Assembly (NCBI GenBank): GCA_015680685.1
Contig: MNCI01003927.1
Coordinates: 590,829-654,828, forward strand
Source: Gnetum montanum
Lineage: Eukaryota > Streptophyta > Gnetopsida > Gnetales > Gnetaceae
Direction of reading: 5' to 3'
Length of the DNA stretch: 64,000 nt
A program made the position numbers and the translations under genes. Positions 1 through 8,840 of the stretch are shown one piece after another. The notes beneath the pieces are model-generated. The model had not been told where the DNA came from. It did not search any database and worked only from the letters and a program-made list of their open reading frames with translations. Positions within the stretch are counted from its first letter, which is position 1, and each line of letters opens with the position of its first letter.

Positions 1-1272
1 CATTAGTACCCTTACCAGCAGCCTGATCCTTATGGATATTATGTGCAGCAGCCAGTTTCTCCAGGTGACGCTATGGGTCACACTACTCCACAACGTCACT
101 ACTATGCTCGGGAGTACTTCAGAAGGACTCCTTCTCCTCCAGGAGACATTCCACATTCCGTCCATCCTCTAACTCCACCCGCACCTCTTCCTCAAGTAGT
201 TCCCATAACACCTCCTGCTCCAACAATGCAAGGGGAACTTCCTCCTCAACCGCAGCAACGTCATGCTGCGAGAGTTGTAAATGTTTAACTGGGTACTAGT
301 TCTGGCGACAACTGTACAAAGAAGAGATCTTTTTTTAGAACTAAGAGCCCAGACAGGCTCTCGCAACAACAAGCGGTTGAGGCCATGTATAGGCCTCTAA
401 GTACTAACGCTTCAGAACACCCTTCAGTCCAAAGGAGTGTAACGCATACGGTTATGTTCACACATACCATCACTGACTGGATCAAGGTAAGCCACCTTCC
501 CAGGAAACTAACTGATCCTGGGAGTCCCTTTATTTATTTGCAGATCGCTGGGAATGCTCCACATCGGGCTCTTCTTGACTCAGGTTCCGGAGTTAACTTA
601 ATTTCGCGAAAGATATATCACGCCTAGAACCTGCCCCAACTTAAGAAGAGCAACATCCAACTAGAGCTGGCAGACGAGTCCATCACTATTCCCTTGGGAT
701 TAGTGGAGGACGTTATTACCACTGTGTGTGGTTGGTCCTACCCAGCGGCTTTCCTAGTGATCGAGGTTAACAACAACAGAGGGGACTTCCCAATTATAAT
801 GGGAAGGGCATGGCTAAGCACAGTAGATGCATGCCTTAGGATCCGCGATCTTTCCTTGGAAATCTCCAAGATAAACATATGTGGGAAGATCGAGAAGAGG
901 ATAGTTCCATGCATCACATAGAGTGATTCATCGGGTGATGACACGGAGGAGATGTCTCCATGTCACAGGTGTGCCCAGGAGACTCTACAACAAAGTTGCC
1001 TGTATGTAGCAACCACACAAGAAGTAGTAGACACCCTGTGGTTGACAGCTTCTCATAAGGGCAAACAAATATGCATGGAACGAACTGAGAAAACTCATGC
1101 CAACAACCATGGCATAGACACGCTGGAACGTGAATGCCGCGAACTTCCACCCCTGAATTTAAGGTCATCAATTGGGAGAAGTTGGGCACTTCTTAGAAAT
1201 TCAAATAGGCGCTCACTTTTTCAGATCTCTCCCTTACAACTCAATCATGGGGGTGATGGACACCTATGCTAA
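1..1272 (+). pseudogene. Element A ORF1: Gag C-terminus and aspartic protease
   Basis: One reading frame (frame 1) runs from the window edge to the TAA at 1270-1272 with no frameshift, interrupted by four nonsense codons (TAG at 4, TAA at 286, TAG at 625, TAG at 919). It begins with a Pro/Gln-rich linker (YGYYVQQPVSPGD, then many PP pairs). A retropepsin-like protease follows: the active-site motif ALLDSGSGVNLIS has its Asp codon at 577-579, and the second conserved strand is FPIIMGRAWLSTVDA near 787-831. DSG replaces the commoner DTG. The tail (residues after 921) ends in NHGGDGHLC, a terminus recognisable in the sister elements. In the family such proteins process Gag and are needed for maturation. 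As it stands it cannot give a full product. Confidence 0.85.
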
Positions 1273-2720
1273 TCATATGGGGCCCTCAGTTCTTTTTCAG
1301 TTTTTTTTTTACATGTTTTTGTTTTACAACATCGTTTTACCTTTTCTTTTTTTTGTGTGTGTGTGTCATCCATCATGTAAGTTTGTCACCCAATAAGTGT
1401 TCGGGCCGATGGGGTGAACTATTTTTCATTGATTGCTAATGTTTGGTTTCTACCTTTAAGTTACATTGTTGATACTAAGGTATGTTCTTTTGATATGGCA
1501 GGCAATGAGATCGCTTCATCCATCCATCCATCAAGTCTATGGTTTCCCTTGGCTTGGAAATGTATAGTTCCCCTTTTAATAAGAACTTCAATGAATAGGT
1601 GACTGGGCATTTCTCAAACTAAGGAAGGACTCAAGGATTGCAAAGGGTGTGACTTCAAGGGAACTTGATGTTTTTGTGTTGGTCATTCACTTGGGTGTTT
1701 GGATGTTTTTTTCTTGCGATTTCTTGCCGTTCCGATGTTACCCAATAATCGGAAGCTAAGACAATAAAAATAAGAAGTCTTTGCATGGTGAAGTCCCTAC
1801 GCATAAAAGCACAAAACACAAAAAAAGAAAAAGAAAAAAAAAGAAAGAAAAAAAGAAAAAGTGAGGATTCAAACACACCCCTTAGACGAAATAAAATTTG
1901 GGCTGCAAGCACTGGTTATGGAACCAAAGTGTTCCCTCTAACTAAGGCCCTTCTCGCTTCCCATTCTCTCCTTTGTTTCGTCGGAATGGTGGTGGCTCTT
2001 CGAAGATGCATCCTTGTTATCCAAGTGGATGGTTTGACCAAATGCATTGATGCGAAGTCACTGGAAGTGGTTGGTTTGAGGCCAGAGTTGGAATGAGATT
2101 CGCCAAGTCACATTAATCATGAAACACACAAGGGGCTGTACACCACCTTGTTCTTGGGATTCCATTCCACTTCTCTTCTTCCCATCCTTCTCTCCATTGT
2201 TCACCTCATTGCCGGTTGTATCATTGTATATACTTTGGTTGATGCTTTGTTTTCTTTTTGGTAAATTCTTACGGTTAAGACTTTAACTCTTGTTCCAAAG
2301 GACATTCCCAGAGCCCACGGACTCTTTGAATGTGGGATTGTCAGGGCATTAAGGGCATGAGCCTGCTTTGGGGAGGACCCACTGACATTCCTATTTGGAA
2401 CATTAGTTAACTTCTTTTCCTTAACATTTTGCAATTAATTAACATTTTTGTTCATTTCCATCATGACATCCTTTTTATCGATGCCATAGTTGTCCCTTTT
2501 TACCTATCATTCCTATTCCTTTTCTCTCTCCATTCTAACGCTACCGGAGGTTCGCGATTAGTCATGGGGGTACGGGGCCTGATTTTTCGATTTTTATCCT
2601 AAGCCCTGGATTTTTTCGTTTTCTTCCTAACCCCTACACCTTCAGTAGTCATCATCTACATTTTCCCAGATCCATATTAGCCATACCACAACTTAGCCAA
2701 GGAACCTAAACCGAAGCAAG
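1273..2720 (+). other. Element A ORF1-ORF2 spacer with conserved non-coding blocks
   Basis: No supported coding region. It starts with T-rich sequence (about 1300-1350), then an A/G tract at about 1817-1862. The block at about 2320-2390 contains CTTTGGGGAGGACCCACT and recurs in the same place in B, D, F, G, H and I. A PPT-like stretch TTAGTCATGGGGGTA lies at 2558-2572. The GATATC-type internal promoter of the sister elements should lie between these two and is absent. Confidence 0.6.
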
Positions 2721-2780
2721 GTATGATTTACTTAATGATTCAATTACCCTTGCTAATATATGATTGTGTTGTGGGTGCAG
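2721..2780 (+). other. Element A putative 60-nt intron before ORF2 start
   Basis: Donor AAG|GTATGA at 2721 and acceptor GTGCAG directly followed by ATGGCC at 2781. The same pair, donor AAG|GTATRA and acceptor just before ATG(G/A)C, is found in B, D, G and I, and in weaker form in F and H. Splicing is inferred from this conservation only; 60 nt is near the lower limit for plant introns. Confidence 0.5.
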
Positions 2781-3146
2781 ATGGCCATCATACAACAATG
2801 GAATGGATTTGGAGCAACACTTGGAGTGGAGAAGCATTGAAGCCGCTATGAAAGGAGCAGAATCGATAATGAGCTTACGGATGGACAACGGAAGGCGCAA
2901 TCTAGGCGTTGGCAGCAGCAAGACTCTTCTCTCTCATTCTCTTCTATTCTCTCTCCTCTTTTCTCTTAGCTGCCAACTGTAGCCTGATGTCATTGTAATA
3001 AGGTGTTCACCCTTATTTTCATGAACACCAGTTTTGTTAAGTCTTGTAATAAAGATCGTTCACATGTCATCCCATTAGTTCCGTTTCCCCTAATAATCCC
3101 ATACCTACCTGATATCATTGTGAGGAACTCGAGGATGAGTTTTCAT
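2781..3146 (+). pseudogene. Element A ORF2 remnant
   Basis: The conserved start ATGGCC is kept after the acceptor site, but the frame closes after about 19 codons and nothing resembling the transposon-protein domain or coiled coil of the sister ORF2s follows. From about 2930 the sequence is T/C-rich. The family ORF2 has been replaced or deleted. Whether the short frame is ever translated cannot be told. Confidence 0.35.
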
Positions 3147-3161
3147 TCAGTCATGGGGGTA
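3147..3161 (+). other. Element A polypurine tract
   Basis: CAGTCATGGGGGTA lies directly before the TGATGA start of the LTR, the usual place of the plus-strand primer. All sister elements with an intact junction have the same TAGTYNTGGGGGTA form. Confidence 0.75.
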
Positions 3162-3186
3162 TGATGAGATGCGACATGCACTGGGC

Positions 3187-3268
3187 CGCGATATCGCGTA
3201 CGCGATATCGCGTCTTCCCCTGCGATATCGCGTACGCGATATCGCGTTCCGTCGCCATATCTATAAAT
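3187..3268 (+). promoter_or_regulatory. LTR A U3 promoter: two palindromes plus TATA
   Basis: A perfect 26-bp palindrome (3187-3212) and a perfect 24-bp copy (3222-3245) share the core GATATCGCGTACGCGATATC. TATAAAT follows at 3262-3268, about 16 bp after the second copy. The arrangement, two dyads then TATA, is that of an inducible or factor-bound core promoter; the factor is unknown. Confidence 0.75.
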
Positions 3269-3528
3269 AAGAGGCAACACTCCCTTCATTTCCCAATCCT
3301 GGCTAGAAGTAGCGAAGCTCTGGCAGATTGATCACTCCAGAGTTAGAATTTTTCCCATGTGCCCGTAGTAGGAGTCCTAGAGTGAATGGCTCTTTATTCG
3401 AGCAGCTTGTAACCTGAACCCAAGTTGTGTACGGCAATAAAGATGAACTTGATTGGATAAACCTTGTAGCACGTGGTTACATTTATTGTTGTTTATTTAC
3501 TATTTTCCTAGTGCGCACAAGTACGACT

Positions 3529-3840
3529 TGATTACGAGCGTCTACGGACGTGTACGGCTAGTCAAGGAATCGGCTGCTTGTCGCAACGCATGAGTACGAC
3601 TTGATTACGAGCATTGGCTGCTTGGTAACCCAGTAGCGTATTCCAGGATTCTGCGCTTGGTAATCCCAGTGGTAGTCCAATGTGTACGGCTAGTCAAGGA
3701 ATCGGCTACTCATTGCTAGGCTAGAACGTGTGATAAGTACGACTTAGTTACGAGCACCCACGGGTGTGTACGGCTAGCTAAGGAATCGGTTGCTTATCAC
3801 ACTTAGGCTAAATAGGTGCCTCAGTACGACCACTTCGAGC
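3529..3840 (+). repeat. Imperfect tandem repeats in LTR A R/U5
   Basis: The unit GTACGACTTGATTACGAGC followed by a TGTACGGCTAGTCAAGGAAT half recurs about three times, with a decayed fourth copy near 3810. Between them are copies of CTTGGTAAYCCCAGT. The sister LTRs keep only the shorter CTTGGTAA-type repeats. Confidence 0.65.
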
Positions 3841-4221
3841 ACTTGCGTTACGTGTGGTGATCCCAGTAATGATTAGCGTTTGGTAAGCCACAGTTGCATA
3901 GTTCAGGGTGTGTCCGGTAAGTGGGAATGGATGCTGACGCTAGTTAATTTAGACTTAGGACATTAGTTAGAGTTAGTTAGTTTCTCAACCCTTTCCCCTG
4001 ATAGCATAGAAGATAAATCAAAAATTACCAAAAAAATCACATACCTCAGACTTGCTTAACCATACACCGTGACACTTACAAGCAAGCCTGGGAAGACAAC
4101 GAACGATTAACCCCAAGTGTTTCTTGTGGTGTTAAGGAATTTAGTCTACGGAGTTCGACCGGATTGCGCGTGCACGCTCGTATTCGTATGGTTGAGTGTA
4201 GGGGTACCTCACCACTCATCA

Positions 4222-4500
4222 ATTTACAACTCTTGAAGATTGATGAACTTCCTCTTCCTCATCTTTGACTTCATCTTCAAGATTAATAGAAATGCCATCT
4301 TCCAAGTTTGGCATGGAATGATGATTAGGTGATGAAGAATCCCTTGAATTCACATCTTGGTTAGATCTTCTATGTGATGGTAGTTTAACTTCTTTATCTT
4401 TTTGTGGCTTCTCAAGCTTATCGAAGATCTGCTAAAAGACTTCTTTCATTTCTTCCATATCCTTAGCAAGAGACAGAAGTGCCTATTTCTTATAAGTCAT
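4222..4500 (-). pseudogene. Gag-like N-terminal reading frame interrupted by element A
   Basis: On the minus strand an ATG at 4498-4500 opens a frame of about 93 codons with two TAG codons at likely Gln positions. The peptide is acidic/basic and low-complexity (LAKDMEEMKEVF, then Lys-rich, then DEVKDEEEEVHQSSR) and stops exactly where LTR A ends. This is like the N-terminus of a plant LTR-retrotransposon Gag, but I cannot name a family. It is probably the target into which A inserted. Confidence 0.4.
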
Positions 4501-5771
4501 GATGAAAATAAACTAAAATTACACTTCCCATAAGTAGATGATGAGAAACACACCAAGAAATGAGAGTATCCATAACTAAAAATACAATACCTATAAATAA
4601 GAAAACTTAAATATTACACTAACAAGGTGAAAGGGAAAAAGATCAAGACTAACCAAGTTAGCACAAGCTAATGAGTATTACAAATGGGCATAATCATAAA
4701 TAATAAAACAATTGACCTTAAAATTAGACCAAAAGGAAACTCTCAAATTTTTATTATGAATAGAAACAAAAAACCCCAATTGAATTCCTACTCATAAGAT
4801 GAATGAGAATGAAAATTCAATTACCTAATTTAATGATTGAAGTGAGAATTAGATCTCCATGGTTGGATTGCTCCAAGAAAAAAAAAATTTAATATAAATA
4901 TAGTAAGGATCATATATCAAGAACTTCAATTCATCTTAGAATTTAAGAATTCAAGATCTTAAGGTCTCAAAGCTTGAACAAGAAGGAAACAAATCCTTTA
5001 TTCATGCTAAATTTAGAGTAAAATGCTAGAAGAAAACCCAAGATAGTCATTCACTCTCTAAATCCTTGAGAAGAATAATAATTTCTCATGATGAAAAATG
5101 ACCTTACAAGTATGAGCTCATACTCTCACACTTCTCTAAAGTTCATACTCTCTAGTTGGAAGTAGGCCTATGATAATTAAGGCTTCACCTAAATTTTATA
5201 GCTTGACTTTAACCTTTGGACTTCTTTTTATAACATTTTATCTTCAAAATATTAATTTCCATTAAAGTATGAGGGGCTATGAATTACACCCTAACAAAAT
5301 AATAGTTAGATATGACATACACTAGGTCATATTAGGAAACAATTCTAAAATGAAGAATTGATGCTAAAGAAGTTGTGAGGGATTATGGATTGCATGAGTC
5401 CATAATTTCAACTAGCTACAACTCACACTAACTCACACTAATAAGATGATTAATTTTCTGTGAGATTACATGAATTTACCATAACTAATATGGGAATTGC
5501 ATAGGCTCATAATGAGTGAGTTGCAACCTCCTACAACTTGCATGGCTTGACATTATGAATTGTAGATAAAAACAATATTTCTACCTATATTTTAACTTAT
5601 TTGTGACTAAATGATACTTGTAGTGGCCTCATAGGTTTGGCTATGGTTGGTTTCAGTTCATGGAAACCTACAATAACTTGCCCAAAGTAGAAAACACATA
5701 CAAATGATATCTTGACCAAACCAAACTTACATAATGGGCTCCTAGTGACTCCTAGGAAACATCAAGGATAC
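4501..5771. other. AT-rich sequence, possible LTR/leader of the minus-strand gag-like element
   Basis: No coding region seen. On the minus strand there is a TATAAAATTT near 5200 and an AATAAAGG near 5010, in the order expected for an LTR upstream of the gag-like frame at 4500, but no clear termini or PBS were recognised. Confidence 0.3.
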
Positions 5772-6372
5772 ATAATACATGAAATTGATGGGTTGATGCT
5801 CTCATTTATTATTAAATAAAGAATATCCAAGAGAATACCTCTAAGAAAAAGAATCAAAATTTGGTTTTCTTAATNTGTTTTCTAAATTTCTTCACTAATT
5901 ATCATATTAATAAAATATCCTTTATAGTAAATTTTCCTAGCATCAATTCAAATTAATTTTATAGGACTATTAATTTAAGTCTAAGACATTGGTCTATGAC
6001 TTTATTTCAAAGCTTCATAGTATAGCTCATTAGCTTGATTCCTCTATAGTTTGCACAATTTTATACATCTCCTTTATTTTTGTAAATGAAAATAAAGCTA
6101 CTATATTTTTAATTTTTGTATATTTCTTCATCTTTTAAAATTTTTTTAGCTTTGAAACTCTTACATTTCCCAATGCTTTCTATGATTTTATAGAAATATC
6201 ATCTTGTCCATTAGCTTTTCTATTTTTCATCTTGGATAAGGATATCTTCACCTCAAGGAATAAAAATTAATTAAGAAAACCAAATTTTGATTCTTTTTCT
6301 TAGAGGTATTCTCTTGGATATTCTTTATTTAATAATAAATGAGAGCATCAACCCATCAATTTCATGTATTAT
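5772..6372. repeat. Perfect 103-bp inverted repeat bounded by single Ns
   Basis: Bases 5772-5874 are the exact reverse complement of 6270-6372. An N follows at 5875 and another at 6373. The inner part holds LINE RT sequence in the opposite orientation to the LINE sequence after 6373. If 5876-6372 is turned round, its start overlaps the preceding contig end perfectly. This looks like a contig placed backwards between two gaps rather than a biological repeat. Confidence 0.8.
5876..6269 (-). pseudogene. LINE reverse transcriptase fragment (N-terminal RT part)
   Basis: The minus strand encodes the plant LINE RT stretch YKNKGD, NCANYRGIKLMS and TMKL, followed by a decayed counterpart of FGFMPGRST...LMEKFR (here FELMLGKFT...LVKKFR). 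These are early RT motifs that bind template and shape the fingers. Several stops and likely small indels are present. The fragment ends at the N at 5875, before the catalytic motifs. Its orientation is probably an assembly artefact (see inverted repeat entry). Confidence 0.8.
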
Positions 6373-6373
6373 N

Positions 6374-6860
6374 TACAAAATATATGGAATACAATTTTAA
6401 TAAAACTATAAGAATGGTAAAATAGAATTAATAATTTAATATCAAAATGTTCCTTGCTAAAGCAAAATTGCATTGCATTGGACTAATATTCTAGTTAGAT
6501 GGTGAAAATAACATAGATATAGAAAATAGGGTTAAGGAAAGATGGTTAAAAGGAAGATAAGCTAGTAGTATAATATTTGTAAAAGAATCCCAATAAAATT
6601 CAAGGAAAAATTTTACAAGATAACATTCAAGCTTACTATCTTATATGATGTTCAATGTTGGGTATTACAAAAGAGGCATGAATAACAAATTATTATGGCA
6701 AAAATGTGAATGCTTAGATAGATGTTGAATGTCACTAAAAGAGATAAATTATACAATAAAAATATTAGAAGAAGATTTGTAGTAATTTATATTTTTAATA
6801 AGTTACAAGAATGATGTTGCTACTACATCTACTCTAGGCATTAGTAAGCATACATCTTGA
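6374..6860 (+). pseudogene. LINE reverse transcriptase C-terminal fragment
   Basis: The plus strand encodes a decayed C-terminal RT region: ENRVKERWLKGR, then RIPIKFKEKFYKITFK, LTILYDVQCWVLQKRHE, MAKM, MLR and NVTKRDKLYNKNIRRR. These match the thumb/C-terminal block of plant LINEs (IPMKLKGKFY, LYGxECW, AEMRMLRW). In-frame TAA, TGA and TAG codons interrupt it. It probably belongs to the same LINE as the fragment before the N at 6373, with the catalytic middle missing at the gap. Confidence 0.8.
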
Positions 6861-6995
6861 TCATGCTTAACCATACAACATGTGCCCACTACAAGCATGA
6901 CTAGGAAGATAACAATCTACTATCCATCTCAACTACTCTAGATGATTATCCTATCTGGTTCATGAATTACAATAGGATCTACAATGTATCCTTGT
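6840..6995 (+). repeat. Decayed LTR end fragment of the A-I family
   Basis: CATGCTTAACCATACAAC, then a CACTACAAGCATGACTAGGAAGATAACAA-like run, follows the same order as 4050-4160 of LTR A. Only the U5 end is recognisable and no TCATCA terminus is seen. Confidence 0.4.
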
Positions 6996-7792
6996 AGACT
7001 TGTATGTTCAGACATGGGACATACTTGTTGCTCATTAGTTATCAAGAATATTTACCATTTATTGCGAGCATTTCTTTGAGTGTAAAATTACAATAACATA
7101 ATCATTATAAAGTAAGATTTTAACATAATTATTTCTATATGCAATTTCATATTAAGTTAAAAATTTATGTATCACTTTTCAATTTCATTAATAAAGAGCC
7201 TAAATATGGAAGAATAAAGAAGACATTCTTGTTTCAAACTAATAAATTAAAACTATGGTATAAAACATTTTATTGTCCATTTATGCAATGATTAAAGTTT
7301 TTGGATGGCCAATGAGTGCTATGGGCATTTCTAAAGTATCCAAGAGTCTCTTTAACTTTCTTTGATAAATTTAATATTCTATTTTATTATCATTTTAATT
7401 TGTTATTATATGGAAAAAATTAAAGCAACATGAGATGATATAAATACATAGCTTCTTTAGGAACATATTAAATATCATGTCCAAATTTAAAGTCTAGTAT
7501 TTTAAATTAATAAAACTAACTTAAGTCTTTAATTATGTAGTAAGAAAATATGTGTGTCATTCAATTTATATAGCACCTTTCTATCCTATGAAAAGTTACA
7601 AATTTGAAAAATGCATATAGTCTATTAGTCTTAATTTACATTATGCATGGAAAAGTGGAATGAAAATATGCAACATGCTATCTTAATTTTTACCTATGAG
7701 AAACTTGTTTTTATAGTATGCTCTCTTAATTTAATTAATTTTTATTCTTTTCAAAATCCTAATTTACATTTTTTCATGATCTCTTGTTGTAG
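6996..7792. other. AT-rich sequence without recognised features
   Basis: No coding frame, LTR terminus or repeat that I recognise. It forms the left flank of element B. Confidence 0.5.
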
Positions 7793-8719
7793 TGATGAAT
7801 CATCAGTTGGCTAGGGTATCGTTGATGCTATATTGTATTTTTTTGACAAAAAGTTAATTTTTATCCACCAACGATATTGTATCTACAATGTCACATATTC
7901 GATATCATAGCATAAGCTACATCACCATAGATTCGATATCATGTGATGTGTGCAGCGTATATATACAACACTTGGGTGCATGAATTTAGAGAACTTTTAT
8001 TCTATCCTTAGGTAGATTCTTGCCATTTATTTTTTTAGTTTTAGCGATAGATGAATTCCCACAATGTGGTGTTGAGCAGTTGTATAGAATCTTTATTTGA
8101 GTGAACTGTACATGGGCACAGTTCATGTCCAGAAATAAAGATAAAAATTTCCTTTCATCATTGCAGCATAAACTTATTTTTACTATTTTACTTAGCATAG
8201 GTATTACTATTTTCTTAGTTTAATCATTTACATTTCCAAGTACTTTACTTCACTTGTTCATTAGTAAAGTGGAATGAGTACAACTAGTTTTGCGCATTTA
8301 AATGTAATTATTTGTTAATCTTAATAGTGTTATTACTTTTTTTGCCTAATAGCATAATGCTTGGTAATTTAGTAATAGTTACATGAGCCCAAGGCATGTA
8401 CGGTAAGCCAAGACCATATGCTCATCACTCTAGGCTAGTTTAGATTTACCTTCTTGTTGTTAGTTAGATTAAATACTTAATTTCTCTATTATTGTTAAGA
8501 TTATTTTAAGGTCGTAACAACATCAATTATCATATACCTTACTTTGGACTAAACCGTACGTGACAAAACTACCACTAGTCCATGTGGGAAGACAACGTCC
8601 TACAATCAATTCTTAATAATTTAGATACCAAAACTAGTCCCATCCAAGGAATTCAATCGGATCTTGCATAAACACTTGTGATTCATATGGTTGGGCCTAG
8701 GGGTACCTGCCACTCATCA
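7793..8719 (+). repeat. Element B 5' LTR
   Basis: Starts TGATGAATCATC and ends CACTCATCA. TATA at about 7958-7966, AATAAAG near 8135, then CTTGGTAA-type short repeats in the R/U5 half. The PBS follows directly. Confidence 0.9.
7870..7966 (+). promoter_or_regulatory. LTR B U3 promoter
   Basis: Decayed dyads around ACGATATTGT...ATTCGATATCAT and ATTCGATATCATGTGATG, followed by GTATATATAC. Same layout as LTR A, with most CpG changed to TG or CA. Confidence 0.6.
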
Positions 8720-8747
8720 TTAGTGTTGTTGCTGGAGATGGTGCTAG
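8720..8747 (+). other. Element B primer-binding site (tRNA-Asp type)
   Basis: TTAGTGTTGTTGCTGGAGAT directly follows the LTR. It is a decayed form of TGGCGCCGTTGCCGGGGA, the known Athila-type PBS complementary to the 3' end of plant tRNA-Asp. The next bases, GGTGCTAG, are shared with H and I. Confidence 0.7.
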
Positions 8748-8840
8748 TTATTTATCTAGATTAGTTATATCATAAATGATTGCTATTAAGGTATTAATGA
8801 TTTATCTTTGCGAAAATATTAAGTCACACATGTTAAAACC

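Larger units (their letters stand above)
1..4221 (+). mobile_element. Element A: 3' part of a non-autonomous Athila/Tat-like LTR retrotransposon
   Basis: The 5' half lies outside the window. What is seen is the end of ORF1 with its protease, a non-coding spacer, a putative intron, a polypurine tract and a 3' LTR ending in TCATCA. There is no RT or integrase between protease and LTR. The coiled-coil ORF2 and the internal promoter found in the sister elements are both missing, so A is an internally deleted form. It keeps far more CpG than the other copies, suggesting it is the youngest or least methylated copy, and it shows the ancestral form of the LTR palindromes. Lineage is inferred from the family PBS and the protease type. 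Confidence 0.85.
3162..4221 (+). repeat. Element A 3' LTR
   Basis: Begins TGATGAG and ends ACTCATCA, a perfect 6-bp terminal inverted repeat shared by the family. Contains U3 palindromes and TATA (see separate entry), a polyadenylation-like AATAAAG near 3430, and a long repeat-rich R/U5 region. At 1,060 bp it is longer than the sister LTRs (about 835-960 bp) because of extra repeat units. The following base starts an unrelated sequence, so this is the true 3' end of the element. Confidence 0.9.

Noticed and set aside
1655-1912. Phe-rich minus-strand frame as a signal peptide or membrane protein
   Set aside because: It comes from the A/G tract in the spacer of element A read backwards.
3529-3840. 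Regular repeats in LTR A as a CRISPR array
   Set aside because: Units and spacers are unequal and interleaved, inside a plant LTR; there are no cas genes.
8720-8747. PBS-like sequence as part of a tRNA gene
   Set aside because: Only the 3'-end complement is present and it touches an LTR; no cloverleaf can be drawn.
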